Notes: generated from the sequence alone by a model not told the origin. DNA of 38,415 nt from Saprospiraceae bacterium (GCA_020631105.1 JAHDHW010000033.1:1-38415), one strand, 5' to 3'. Shown: positions 16,327-25,396, counted from the stretch's first letter. Made by a program: numbers and translations.

Positions 16327-17196
16327 TTAGTCAATTTGTCGAATCATATTGACCATCTCATCTACTTCCATCTTTGATAGGCGAATTTCTATACTAGAGT
16401 CACTACTTAAGTTTATACTTTCGATTGCTGCATCAAGTCGATAATAATCCATCACCATGATGACGACGTTTAGATCCACTCCTTTTGGTACACTCCCACT
16501 GGCAGTCACCGTGCTAACATCCGTATCTAATGCAATCACAGTATTCCCTTCTTCAGTACTCACAAACACTTTCATATCATGCGGGATATTTCCAAAAGCT
16601 GTAGTGGTTATATTTAATTCAACTGATTCCAAATCCAGCTCTTTTGCGGCTACAAAGCCCGCATCTTCATCTCCTTCAAATTGTACCAATTGAGGGCCTT
16701 CGGTCACTTCTATACCTGACTCAAGGCTCCAGTCACTCTCCCAACGATAAATATTTAACCCGCTTGGTGAGGAGCCTGAAAAAATATCTAATTCCCACAT
16801 CAAAGGACTATCATTATCAATCGGGGTATTACCATCAAAAGCTTCTACAAACATGGCTTCGCTGGTTTGTAACCACGTGGATCCGGATACGGTAGGTAAA
16901 TCGAATAACATGAAGTCAGATTTAGAACTTGCTTCCAGAAAAGCTATTGATAAGTCCCCTGCTTCCGAAAAAGATTCTACGGGTATAGACAATGTATTAC
17001 CACCTGCTGGGGCAAGAATGGTTAATTCTTCTGAGGAAAAACTAAGGGTATCTCTTTGAGCACGATTGTCCGCGAAAAACTCATCAAATGTATCAAATGA
17101 TAAGGGCGTCGGATCAGGAATCGAAGAATCATCTGTATAGCACGCGCTAAATAAAAGGGTAACTAAACAGCAAAAAATAAAGGTAGTCTTTTTCAT
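16327..17196 (-). CDS. Lipoprotein of unknown function
   Basis: This 289-residue protein has a type II signal peptide with lipobox LFSAC and C19 as acceptor. The mature region is acidic and Ser/Asp-rich, with no recognised domain. Around 125-160 a stretch rich in Trp (ELDIFSGSSPSGLNIYRWES) looks beta-rich, and the C-terminus (about 230-289) alternates strands and a helix. A good promoter (17228-17257) precedes it, so it starts its own unit, which probably includes the AlkD-like gene. It is probably surface-exposed or facing the periplasm. Confidence 0.75.
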   Translation of the reverse strand: MKKTTFIFCCLVTLLFSACYTDDSSIPDPTPLSFDTFDEFFADNRAQRDTLSFSSEELTILAPAGGNTLSIPVESFSEAGDLSIAFLEASSKSDFMLFDLPTVSGSTWLQTSEAMFVEAFDGNTPIDNDSPLMWELDIFSGSSPSGLNIYRWESDWSLESGIEVTEGPQLVQFEGDEDAGFVAAKELDLESVELNITTTAFGNIPHDMKVFVSTEEGNTVIALDTDVSTVTASGSVPKGVDLNVVIMVMDYYRLDAAIESINLSSDSSIEIRLSKMEVDEMVNMIRQID

Positions 17197-17227
17197 AAAT
17201 TCGTATCCAATGTTGTTTGGGCAATCG

Positions 17228-17257
17228 CAAATTTAAGAAAAAGAATTATTATCCAAA
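17228..17257 (-). promoter_or_regulatory. Bacteroidota-type promoter for the 289-residue lipoprotein
   Basis: On the minus strand TTTG (17257-17254), an 18-base spacer and TAAATTTG (17235-17228) match the TTTG/TAnnTTTG consensus at both elements. Start near 17221 gives a leader of about 25 bases. Confidence 0.6.
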
Positions 17258-17348
17258 GTTTTAATATGTATTCGACAAGAAATATTATATAAAATTTAAT
17301 GTTTCTTGCCTCGCATTAATCAAAGCGTAGAAGCTTATCATTAAGTAT

Positions 17349-17993
17349 TTACTCCGGAAAAGCAATAGCAATAGTACCTGTAGCATTCACAAACTCAATT
17401 AATTGTTCTCCATCTACTGCTTTAAGTACACAGGTAAGTTCTAATTCAACCAGCTTGGTAGGGTCATTATTTTCATTTTTGAGGTAGTCGGAGACAGTAT
17501 TGACGATGAAATAACTTTCTGAAGTTTGCTCAGCAAGATCACTTCGATAAGTAATTCCATCCACAGAGGTATATTCTACCGTCACATTTCCGGCCAGAAA
17601 GTCCTGACTGTCCGAAAAATCGTAGTTTCCCAGAACCAAAGCTTGACTATTCAATACATCTCCATTCGTATACTCCGCATTAACGGTCTTGATATAGAAA
17701 GCTAGAGATTCTTCGCAATCCACAGAACATGATTCTAACTTAATAAACTGTGAATTGAATACGATCTCTTCTGTAGAAAGAAAATCATAAGTAGCATACA
17801 TGTAAAAGTCATTCACTCCTGCTTGAATCTCTGTACTTGTTGATTGATTCGTAAACAGAAATACTGGTGAGTCCGCATAATTTTCGTCATATATTCCTGC
17901 TCCCAGAAAGGGATCCTCCTCTTGACAGGCACTAGAACATAGTACCATACAACCCAAAATCATTAGCCAATTGAATATTCTTGAATTCAACAT
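17349..17993 (-). CDS. Lipoprotein of unknown function in the sigma-factor operon
   Basis: This 214-residue protein has signal sequence and lipobox CSSAC, with C23 as acceptor. The mature part begins QEEDPFLGAG. It is beta-strand rich with two nearby cysteines (ESCSVDCEES) that may form a disulfide. The start is 6 bp after the stop of the barrel-protein gene, so it is the third gene of the sigma/barrel operon and may bind or sense the same envelope component. No known family was recognised. Confidence 0.75.
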   Translation of the reverse strand: MLNSRIFNWLMILGCMVLCSSACQEEDPFLGAGIYDENYADSPVFLFTNQSTSTEIQAGVNDFYMYATYDFLSTEEIVFNSQFIKLESCSVDCEESLAFYIKTVNAEYTNGDVLNSQALVLGNYDFSDSQDFLAGNVTVEYTSVDGITYRSDLAEQTSESYFIVNTVSDYLKNENNDPTKLVELELTCVLKAVDGEQLIEFVNATGTIAIAFPE

Positions 17994-17999
17994 TTTTAA

Positions 18000-19520
18000 T
18001 TATTTTCCGATGGTATATCGCATACCAAGTCTAAAGTACAGCGAGTTTTTCGCAAACATGCTAGTTCCTCTTGCTCCCCCAAAAGTGCTCGAATTATCCT
18101 GAAGAATATCATCAGAAGAAATCTGCCCTCCACTAAGTCGATACTGCACGCCTGTATAAATATTCCAACGAGGGGATAACGAAAAACCGTAATTAAAAAA
18201 TATCTCTGGCGACCATTTCTTATACAAATCACGATCTAACCAACTTTTGGTGGTAGATCCGGGAACCAGGGTCTCAGAATTGTCAGGGTTGGTACTTGAT
18301 GCAAGTGAGGCTTGAGAAGTTTCCAATGATTGACTCCCTCGGACGCCTACCAAATAATTGAGCTGCACCCCTAAACCTAAAGCATGCCGATTAGCTTGCC
18401 ATTGCAACGCTACCGGTAATTCAATAAAGTGAAAATTCTTTACTTCTGTGATTTCATTTACCTGAATCAAACCGAAATTATAATAATTCGTAGTAGAAAT
18501 AAACGCTCCTGCCTGTTGATCGAAGCTTTCTATATCTCCACTCGATTCTGCACTCTTCTGCAAGTCTGAAAAATTCTGAGGGGCTCTAATCGCATATCGT
18601 AATCCACTTTGAATGGACCAACGATTTTTTAACCGATAATTAACCGCCAAACCTAATGCATCACCACTAAAACCTTTAAAATCAGTAGTAACATTAAACA
18701 TCGTTGCAATATCTAAACTCAACCGAAGTCGCTTTGGTTTAAGCGTGTTGACTATTAGTTCTAAATCTTCTTCCGGCCTTTCTTCTTTTTCAATGCCTAA
18801 CAAATCCCTTGTATCTAAAAGCTCCAAGGCTGTAACATTTACAGTCTCTTTGCTTTTAGAATCGGGTGTCAATGGGTCTGTTGTTGTAGCAGACGCTTTT
18901 TCATAGCTTTGCACGGAAACCTTTACCTCTTGTTCCGAATCAGCGGCTAAGCTTTCTTCTATAGCCACTGGAGAATTAGACAATGATGTATTATCAATAG
19001 CTTGGGGTTTTATTTTGTATTCGCTGATAATCGCCTCACTTGCAGCGCGGCTTTGAGTCGCAGAAATGTTTTCCGAGTCATTTACTTTTGCTATGGCTGG
19101 CTCGGCAGATGCAGGCTCTATAAACTGTTCGCTTCGTATCGAAGAAAGGTCTGATTCATTAATATTACTTGTCGTAGTAGTATTTTCCTGCGTGATATTT
19201 AAATTTTCGTTTGCTGTTTTAGTAGTATTTAAAGGCCTGGAAGCCGAATTATCTTTTTCACTGGATGTAGCTAATTGCTGTGTGCTCATAGAAGCAGATA
19301 TAGGTGTTTTGTCAACTGCTTCTGTATTAGTTTGGATATAGTAAATCCCGCCTGCACTTAGCACAAATACTAAGAACAGTCCAATCCACCACCATCCGAA
19401 TTTTCGGCGTTTTCCTTCTTCTTTCTCTATAAGCTGCTCGGCAGCTTCCCAATAAGCATCTTTGAATTCGAAGGAACGATGCTCTAGCTTCTTTTTAAAT
19501 AATTTGTCTAGATCACTCAT
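18000..19520 (-). CDS. Trans-envelope protein: anti-sigma-like head, one TM helix, linker, outer-membrane barrel
   Basis: This 506-residue protein has four parts. Residues 1-41 are charged and cytosolic (FEFKDAYWEAAEQLIEKEEG). Residues 42-62 are a single helix (WWWIGLFLVFVLSAGGIYYI), too internal for a normal signal peptide. Residues 63-262 are a low-complexity Ser/Thr/Asn/Glu linker. Residues about 263-506 are a PorT/OmpA-like beta-barrel (LGLAVNYRL, WSIQSGLRYAI, FHFIELPVALQW, NIYTGVQYRLSGG), ending LYFRLGMRYTIGK. It starts one base after the sigma-factor stop codon, the usual place for an anti-sigma factor. I infer that it tethers the sigma factor and senses the outer membrane. Cleavage after the helix is the alternative. 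Confidence 0.8.
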   Translation of the reverse strand: MSDLDKLFKKKLEHRSFEFKDAYWEAAEQLIEKEEGKRRKFGWWWIGLFLVFVLSAGGIYYIQTNTEAVDKTPISASMSTQQLATSSEKDNSASRPLNTTKTANENLNITQENTTTTSNINESDLSSIRSEQFIEPASAEPAIAKVNDSENISATQSRAASEAIISEYKIKPQAIDNTSLSNSPVAIEESLAADSEQEVKVSVQSYEKASATTTDPLTPDSKSKETVNVTALELLDTRDLLGIEKEERPEEDLELIVNTLKPKRLRLSLDIATMFNVTTDFKGFSGDALGLAVNYRLKNRWSIQSGLRYAIRAPQNFSDLQKSAESSGDIESFDQQAGAFISTTNYYNFGLIQVNEITEVKNFHFIELPVALQWQANRHALGLGVQLNYLVGVRGSQSLETSQASLASSTNPDNSETLVPGSTTKSWLDRDLYKKWSPEIFFNYGFSLSPRWNIYTGVQYRLSGGQISSDDILQDNSSTFGGARGTSMFAKNSLYFRLGMRYTIGK

Positions 19521-19521
19521 T

Positions 19522-20085
19522 TCAAATCACTTTATGTGCATTAATTGCTTGCTGAATCATTTCCTGTAGTTTTTTCCTGGCGCTGGATAAGTGCCACTTT
19601 GAGGTTCCATCACTTATTCCCAGCATTTCTCCGATTTCTTTATGGCTATATCCATCGATGGCGTACAGGTTAAATACCTTCTGCGAAACCGGAGGTAATT
19701 GTTTTATCAGAGCCTCTAATCTTTCGGCATCAAATTTTTGATCTGCCAGATTATAGTCTACCTGAGTTGTTATAGCATTATGCTCCGTAAAATCAGTATG
19801 TTCGATTAACTCTCTCACCTTTCTATTTTTACGAAATTCATCAATAACCGTATTTATCATAATCCGTCGTATCCATGCCTCAAATGGCACTTTCGGGTCA
19901 TATTTATCGAGATTCGTAAGAATTTTCAGGAAGCCTTGATTTAGAACTGAAGCAGATTCACTCTCATCCTTTTTGTAGCGCATACATACCCCCATTAACA
20001 CATTAAAGCAGCTTTTGTACAGCTGGAATTGCGCTCTCCGATCACCATTTTGACAGTCTTTTAGTAGTTGTTGACTAATCTCCAT
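19522..20085 (-). CDS. ECF-like RNA polymerase sigma-70 factor
   Basis: This 187-residue protein is read from the ATG at 20085 (MEISQQLLKDCQNGDRRAQ). An in-frame ATG at 20127 would add 14 non-conserved residues. Region 2 covers FLKILTNLDKYDPKVPFEAW and IRRIMINTVIDEFRK. Region 4 near the C-terminus has LPPVSQKVFNLYAIDGYSHKEIGEMLGIS and WHLSSARKKLQ. The protein should direct core polymerase to a small regulon, probably including its own operon. It is co-transcribed with the barrel-protein gene (1 bp apart) and with a lipoprotein, a layout typical of Bacteroidota envelope-stress circuits. Confidence 0.92.
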   Translation of the reverse strand: MEISQQLLKDCQNGDRRAQFQLYKSCFNVLMGVCMRYKKDESESASVLNQGFLKILTNLDKYDPKVPFEAWIRRIMINTVIDEFRKNRKVRELIEHTDFTEHNAITTQVDYNLADQKFDAERLEALIKQLPPVSQKVFNLYAIDGYSHKEIGEMLGISDGTSKWHLSSARKKLQEMIQQAINAHKVI

Positions 20086-20272
20086 TTTGGCCCTACGGGG
20101 GAAATATTTTTTTTCAATTAGATACACGTATATTCTGCTACAAAGGTTGGGGTTAAAAAATATTAATCTATTCTGGTATTTAAGCCTAAATGTTCAGGCT
20201 GTATTACTAATTAATTCAAGTTTCGATTCATCTGATAGAGAGCCCATTCGTCACATTTTGACTGCAAAACCA

Positions 20273-20290
20273 CCCCGATAGCTATTGGGG
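20273..20290. repeat. 18-bp near-perfect palindrome
   Basis: CCCCGATAGCTATTGGGG pairs along its whole length, with one G-T wobble. It lies in the 250-bp gap between the lipocalin-like gene and the sigma operon. Similar CCCGATAGCTATCGGG palindromes are, to my recollection, common in Bacteroidota intergenic DNA. It could be a dispersed repeat or an operator. Confidence 0.5.
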
Positions 20291-20335
20291 TTGCGCAAAA
20301 TGCTACTTACGATCTCTCATTCATCGCAACTTGGG

Positions 20336-20749
20336 TTAATTAACTTTTTCAAATTTTTGACCGCAACCTTCGATACACGGGTAATAAAGATAGAGATAAC
20401 CGTCTAATAATTCGAAGGTTATTCCAAATCCTGAAAAACTACAGCCCTGCGGGCTTAGTGTACCGTCTGCTTCCGAAAAATCTCCGCTTGCAGATGCTGT
20501 CGTCTCGCCGGTCATACTACACATTGTACCGTTGGAGTCAAAAGTGCTGTCTTCATTAAAAGTTATCGTTCGATCGCTTTCAATTGGCTCATAGTCCCCA
20601 CTTCCATCACCCGGGTCCGCATATTGCTCGATTAATTCCCAAGTGCCAATCAAACTCGTATTATCTACAAACTCATCATCACTACAGGCAAAACTACTCG
20701 TCAGGAGTAAAAGGAATAAAAAATATCTTTTGACAAGGATCATAATCAT
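20336..20749 (-). CDS. Lipocalin-like lipoprotein
   Basis: This 137-residue protein has a type II signal peptide with lipobox SSFAC, C22 lipidated. After a short acidic linker comes LIGTWELIEQY (33-43), the first strand of Bacteroidota lipocalin-like domains, followed by ITFNEDSTF. Four mature cysteines (CSM, GCS, PCIEGCG) could form two disulfides. Such small lipoproteins usually have no known ligand. The start could also be the third codon (20743). Confidence 0.75.
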   Translation of the reverse strand: MIMILVKRYFLFLLLLTSSFACSDDEFVDNTSLIGTWELIEQYADPGDGSGDYEPIESDRTITFNEDSTFDSNGTMCSMTGETTASASGDFSEADGTLSPQGCSFSGFGITFELLDGYLYLYYPCIEGCGQKFEKVN

Positions 20750-20897
20750 TCAATTTACTACATACACGAAAAAAGAAGACCTGGCGTTGGGTGAAGGTCT
20801 TAGAATTGGTATTTTTTATGGAGGTATTTCCTCTAATTTTAAGCGAAAGTAGCTGAAAGAAAATGAAGCTTAAATTCGAGAGTTCCACTGTGTCCCG

Positions 20898-20905
20898 TAT
20901 CTTTG
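20898..20905 (+). promoter_or_regulatory. -7 box of rarA
   Basis: TATCTTTG matches TAnnTTTG, 16 bases before the rarA ATG at 20922. The same octamer precedes the helicase and acyl-CoA dehydrogenase genes. No clear TTTG -33 element is present. Confidence 0.5.
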
Positions 20906-20921
20906 GCAAAATTATACATTT

Positions 20922-22199
20922 ATGGTAGCACCATTAGCAGAGCGAATGCGTCCACGGACTCTGGACGAATATATTGGTCAATCTCATTTGGTAGGCCCTG
21001 GTGCTGTCTTAAGAAAAGCCATTGAATCCGGCCGGGTTCCGTCTTTTATTCTCTGGGGCCCTCCCGGCGTGGGAAAAACAACCTTGGCAGGCATTATCGC
21101 CAATCAGTTAAAACGACCTTTTCATACTTTGAGTGCTATTAATTCTGGTGTAAAAGATATCCGGGAAACGATTGAAAAGGCGAAAAATCAGCAGTTTTTT
21201 AATAGTCCGAATCCTATACTCTTTATTGATGAGATACATCGATTCAGCAAATCACAACAAGATTCGCTCCTAGGCGCTGTAGAGCGTGGAATAGTCACCT
21301 TGATCGGTGCTACTACGGAGAATCCAAGTTTTGAGGTAATCAGCGCTTTGCTATCGCGCAGTCAGGTCTACGTTTTGCAGCACCTGAGTAAAGAAGAGCT
21401 GATACAGCTCGTTGATTCAGCGATCGTAGGAGATGAGTATCTAAAAGAAAAAGACATTAAGATTGAGGAATACGATGCCTTGCTTATGTACTCAGGCGGG
21501 GACGCTCGAAAGCTATTAAATATTCTCGAATTGGTCTGCAATCAGATCAATGAAGGCGAAAGCTTGACGATCAATAATGCGCTTGTAAAAGAATTGGTGC
21601 AATCCAATCTGGCCATTTATGACAAAAGTGGAGAGATGCACTATGACCTTGCATCTGCTTTTATCAAATCTATCAGAGGTTCTGATCCAAACGCTGCGGT
21701 ATACTACCTCGCAAGGATGATTGAAGGTGGGGAAGATATTAAATTTATAGCCAGACGTATAATCATTTCTGCATCAGAAGATATTGGCTTAGCCAATCCT
21801 AATGCTTTATTAATGGCCAATACTGCCTTTCAGGCCGCAACGGCAGTTGGCCTTCCGGAAGCAAGGATTATCTTATCGCAGGCTACTGTTTACCTGGCTA
21901 CCTCTCCCAAAAGCAATGCTTCTTATCTGGCAATTAAAAAAGCTCAGAGTCTGGTTAGAGAGACGGGAAATCTACCTATTCCACTTGCCATACGAAATGC
22001 ACCAACCAAACTCTTGCGTCAACTTGATTATGGTAAAAACTACCAATATGCACATGATCATCAGGGAAATTTTGTTGAGATGGAGTTTTTGCCAGAAGAC
22101 ATTAAAGGGACAACATTCTATGATCCAGGAAGCAATTCGGCTGAATCCCGAACCCGTGAACAACTTCGCAAGCTCTGGAAAGATAAGTATGGATATTAG
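20922..22199 (+). CDS. rarA: Replication-associated recombination ATPase RarA (MgsA)
   Basis: This 425-residue AAA+ protein has LAERMRPRTLDEYIGQSHLVG (5-25), typical of the clamp-loader-like family, Walker A GPPGVGKT (46-53), Walker B ILFIDEIHRF (99-108), sensor 1 in GATTENPSFEV, and the C-terminal tetramerisation domain with SEDIGLANPNALL. RarA acts at stalled replication forks and at single-strand gaps and interacts with SSB. Length and all motifs match the family. A 153-bp gap with a separate -7 box follows before the helicase gene. Confidence 0.96.
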   Translation: MVAPLAERMRPRTLDEYIGQSHLVGPGAVLRKAIESGRVPSFILWGPPGVGKTTLAGIIANQLKRPFHTLSAINSGVKDIRETIEKAKNQQFFNSPNPILFIDEIHRFSKSQQDSLLGAVERGIVTLIGATTENPSFEVISALLSRSQVYVLQHLSKEELIQLVDSAIVGDEYLKEKDIKIEEYDALLMYSGGDARKLLNILELVCNQINEGESLTINNALVKELVQSNLAIYDKSGEMHYDLASAFIKSIRGSDPNAAVYYLARMIEGGEDIKFIARRIIISASEDIGLANPNALLMANTAFQAATAVGLPEARIILSQATVYLATSPKSNASYLAIKKAQSLVRETGNLPIPLAIRNAPTKLLRQLDYGKNYQYAHDHQGNFVEMEFLPEDIKGTTFYDPGSNSAESRTREQLRKLWKDKYGY

Positions 22200-22326
22200 G
22201 TGAAACCTATAAGATATGTGTTATTAGCCTTATTATGGTTCGTAGCTAAGCCCTTCTTTATGGGTCAATTAGGTTAAAAGAATGACTTGCCAAGTGGAAT
22301 TTAACCTATCCTATCAATTAATAAGC

Positions 22327-22334
22327 TATCTTTG
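22327..22334 (+). promoter_or_regulatory. -7 box of the DEAD-box helicase gene
   Basis: TATCTTTG lies 18 bases before the helicase ATG, the same octamer and nearly the same distance as at rarA. The leader would be about 12 bases. Confidence 0.5.
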
Positions 22335-22352
22335 CAGGCTTAAATTAGATAC

Positions 22353-24020
22353 ATGCAGAATTTTGCTACGTTGGGGCTATCCCAACCTTTATTGAAAGCC
22401 ATTCAAGATATGGGTTTTGAGCACCCAACTCCAATTCAGGAGCAGGCTATTCCTAAACTCTTAGGTGATCCGACAGATTTGGTTGGACTCGCCCAAACGG
22501 GGACCGGAAAAACTGCCGCTTTTGGCCTTCCTTTGATTGATTTGGTAGAGACTGGAGAGCCGACAACACAGGCTTTGATAATCGCTCCTACCCGGGAGCT
22601 TTGTTTACAAATTTCAAAAGAGTTGGAGCTTTTTGGTAAGCAACATAAGCAAATCAATATTCTTGCTGTATATGGAGGTACTGATATAAGCCGACACATC
22701 CGCGCCTTACGTCGTCCGGTACATATTATTGCTGCAACACCGGGTCGCCTAAGAGATCTGATCAAACGTAAAGCTGTTGACCTTAGTGAAGTACGTTATG
22801 TGGTGCTCGATGAAGCGGATGAAATGTTAAACATGGGTTTTAAGGAGGAAATTGATGAAATCCTGGATTACACACCGGTTGATAAAAACACCTGGTTATT
22901 CTCTGCGACTATGCCTCCGGAGGTTCGACGGATCGCTCAAACTTATATGAGTAATCCTTTGGAAATCAGTATTGGTTCTAAAAACACCGCTAACGTTGAT
23001 ATTGACCATCAGTATGTTGAGGTCCATCCTCGACAACGTTATGAAGCATTAAAGCGATTTTTAGATTTTGATCCTGATATCTTTGGCCTGGTCTTCACTC
23101 GAACCCGACGAGACGCTGCTGAAGTTGCTGAACAGTTATCAAAAGATGGCTATCGTGCAGATGCCCTTCATGGAGATATGAACCAACAACAAAGGGATCG
23201 TGTAATGGAGGCCTTTCGCTCAAAGCGCTTACAAATGTTAGTTGCAACTGATGTTGCTGCTCGTGGTATTGATGTGAATGATATTACTCATGTTTTTCAT
23301 TATAATATACCAGAAGATATATCCTTTTATACGCATCGCTCTGGTCGTACCGGTCGTGCTGGTAGAAAAGGTATCTCTATGATTCTGATGCATCCAAAGG
23401 ATAAATACCTGCTCAATCAGGTAGAACGGAGAACTAAAGTGAAATTTTCGTTGTCCCATATTCCAACTGGACGGGAAATATGCGAAAAACGTCTTCTGCT
23501 CCATATGTCTCATATTAAAAATATGCCGGTACTTCCAGATTTAGAAGATTTCATGCCCGCAATAACGGAACAACTAGAAGATATTAGTAAAGAAGACCTG
23601 ATCAAAAGAGTTGCTTCTCTTTCTTTCAGTCGATATTTTAAAGCTTATCGTCATGCACCTGATCTTAACACAGGGGGCAGGCCTAAAAAGGATCGTTCTA
23701 ATCGTTCGCAAAACTTTAAACGTCTTTTCATAAATGTTGGAGGTGTTGATGTAGATGGCAAAGGCGGTTTCCTAGCTTATGTCTGTGGTAATACCAATAT
23801 CCCAGGCAGTTGCATTGGCAGAATCGAACTTAGTGCTAAATATGCTTTTTTTGATGTTGAATCAGAGTTGGCGGATCAGGTAATTGACCGACTCAACGGG
23901 CATACCATTGAAGGGCGTACCGTTCGGGTTAACGAAGAAAACACCCCACTCCGTAAGGACAAAAAGAAAAAGAAAAAACATCGAAAAGGCAATAGATCGT
24001 TCGATAAACGATATCGTTAA
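22353..24020 (+). CDS. DEAD-box RNA helicase with DbpA-type RNA-binding domain
   Basis: This 555-residue protein has a Q motif (FATLGLSQPLL and HPTPIQEQAIP), motif I AQTGTGKT (47-54), PTREL (79-83), DEAD at 153-156, SAT, then HGDMNQQQRD, ATDVAARGIDV and HRSGRTGRAG. After an interdomain region comes a DbpA/CsdA-like RRM (about 455-530; RLFINVGGVDV and AYVCGNTNIPG) and a very basic tail rich in Lys (about 533-555). It fits the CsdA/DeaD group, acting in ribosome assembly or cold-shock RNA unwinding. The stop codon is 7 bp from the convergent CotH-like gene. Confidence 0.95.
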   Translation: MQNFATLGLSQPLLKAIQDMGFEHPTPIQEQAIPKLLGDPTDLVGLAQTGTGKTAAFGLPLIDLVETGEPTTQALIIAPTRELCLQISKELELFGKQHKQINILAVYGGTDISRHIRALRRPVHIIAATPGRLRDLIKRKAVDLSEVRYVVLDEADEMLNMGFKEEIDEILDYTPVDKNTWLFSATMPPEVRRIAQTYMSNPLEISIGSKNTANVDIDHQYVEVHPRQRYEALKRFLDFDPDIFGLVFTRTRRDAAEVAEQLSKDGYRADALHGDMNQQQRDRVMEAFRSKRLQMLVATDVAARGIDVNDITHVFHYNIPEDISFYTHRSGRTGRAGRKGISMILMHPKDKYLLNQVERRTKVKFSLSHIPTGREICEKRLLLHMSHIKNMPVLPDLEDFMPAITEQLEDISKEDLIKRVASLSFSRYFKAYRHAPDLNTGGRPKKDRSNRSQNFKRLFINVGGVDVDGKGGFLAYVCGNTNIPGSCIGRIELSAKYAFFDVESELADQVIDRLNGHTIEGRTVRVNEENTPLRKDKKKKKKHRKGNRSFDKRYR

Positions 24021-24027
24021 TCAATGA

Positions 24028-25080
24028 TCAGTAACTTTTCCTTAAACACTGATTCTTAAAAGCTTTATCTTTTTCTAAAACTTTGTAGGACTGCTTTACA
24101 AACTTTAGAGCCTTTTTGCAATGCTTGGACTTAAATGGCCACTCATCAGGACATTGCAATACTTCATCCTTTTTATCGATGTACACAGCCCTGGCTTTCT
24201 GTAATATTTCGTACTCTCTGCAATCTCCCATAAAGATTCGACTGTAAATACTTACTTGTCTAAAATCAGGACTTGGGATAGAATACTCTGTATTGACAAA
24301 TCCGCTGTAATCAAAATCATATGGGATGGCAAAATATTCTTTGGAATCTTTATCTCGAATAATCTTTGTATTATGTAATGCTGTAACCCGCCAATCTGTA
24401 TTACTAATCGTATACTGAAATAAGGCTAATAAATCGTATTGGAAATGATTAAGAGAGTCCCGGCCAAACAGGTATTTAGATTTTTCTTTGGCATTCAGAC
24501 GATTGGCCATTTCATCCGTGTTTTCTATGATAAACCCGAATCTGGTGACTGATCCCGATTTTTTCCCCGTGTCCTTATACTCTACTTCTACTAATTGGAC
24601 ATTAAAGCTATAATCGGTTATTTTGTTATACATTTTGTATGCTAAATACTCCCGAAGTACATAATACTCATAGGTCGCTTTGTCTTTACAATAGCTTACA
24701 AGCTTGAGGGTATTGTGTTTTTTGCGAATTCCATTCTCGCTTAATGTCTTTTTTGGGAAATGTAGTCTTAAAGGCGGGAGATCGCAAATCGTTCTACGAG
24801 ATTTACCTCGCATAGAAATTTCAATATCCCAACTCTGTTCTTGCCCTTCATCTTCAAACTTCATATTAGCCTCCATCTTATCAATCATATATTTATTGCC
24901 ACGCATCTTGGAGAAGTCAGCACTAATTACAATTTTAGGCACACCCTCCAGACTAGAGAAGTACTGGAAAACCGTTTCTTTTCGTTCCTTTTTTGCCTTT
25001 AGCGGCTCTTGAGCAATAGAAGTTTGAAGAACAACAAATAGCAATAGCCAGAAGGCTAACATCATTTTAATGCGAGTCAT
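24028..25080 (-). CDS. Secreted protein with CotH-like kinase signature (paralogue 1)
   Basis: This 350-residue protein has a signal peptide ending near SIA-Q24. It shares with the upstream gene the blocks RG(K/R)xRR-x-x-CD(L/F)PPL (91-103), LKLV (125-128), REYLAYKMYN (143-152), SFNVQLVEV (158-166) and GF(I/L)IE(N/D)TDE (182-190). NTDW (227-230) followed by IPYDFDYSG (252-260) resembles the N-x-D-x-H/W and (W/Y)D(F/L)D motifs of CotH secretory kinases, giving candidates K126, E186, D229, D255 and D257. Secretion plus kinase-like motifs suggests modification of an envelope protein. The relation to CotH is remote and judged by eye. The gene is convergent with the helicase gene. Confidence 0.6.
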   Translation of the reverse strand: MTRIKMMLAFWLLLFVVLQTSIAQEPLKAKKERKETVFQYFSSLEGVPKIVISADFSKMRGNKYMIDKMEANMKFEDEGQEQSWDIEISMRGKSRRTICDLPPLRLHFPKKTLSENGIRKKHNTLKLVSYCKDKATYEYYVLREYLAYKMYNKITDYSFNVQLVEVEYKDTGKKSGSVTRFGFIIENTDEMANRLNAKEKSKYLFGRDSLNHFQYDLLALFQYTISNTDWRVTALHNTKIIRDKDSKEYFAIPYDFDYSGFVNTEYSIPSPDFRQVSIYSRIFMGDCREYEILQKARAVYIDKKDEVLQCPDEWPFKSKHCKKALKFVKQSYKVLEKDKAFKNQCLRKSY

Positions 25081-25223
25081 TTCTTAGTTTTTTAGGCTTA
25101 TTAAAATACTTTGGAGCAGTTATGTGATCAGAGGTAGTCGACCAATAGAAGTGAAAAAATACTAAAAGTATAGCAAATTGCCAGTTCTTACAGCAGAATA
25201 GATTGGAAAATTGTGGATAAATT

Positions 25224-25289
25224 AATATTCAATGTCCAAATAGAATCTTTTTTCATTGATTCTACCTTAAGTAAAGGACATTGAATATT
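25224..25289. other. Nested 14-bp and 7-bp inverted repeats between CotH-like paralogues
   Basis: AATATTCAATGTCC (25224-25237) pairs perfectly with GGACATTGAATATT (25276-25289). Inside, TAGAATC (25241-25247) pairs with GATTCTA (25258-25264). There is no T-run on the minus-strand exit side, so it is a poor terminator. It dominates the 316-bp gap 25081-25396, in which I see no gene. Confidence 0.7.
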
Positions 25290-25396
25290 GAATTTGAATT
25301 TTGAACCTGACGAAAAAGTCAAAAGGTCTAGGGTTCAATTTTTTAGTTTAAAGCTGCATATTTATTGCGAATCTTCGAGTAAGCAGGAAGATTATA

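Noticed and set aside
20086-20127. Upstream ATG (20127) for the sigma factor
   Set aside because: The added residues are not typical of ECF factors; MEISQQLLKDCQNGDRRAQ is the usual N-terminus.
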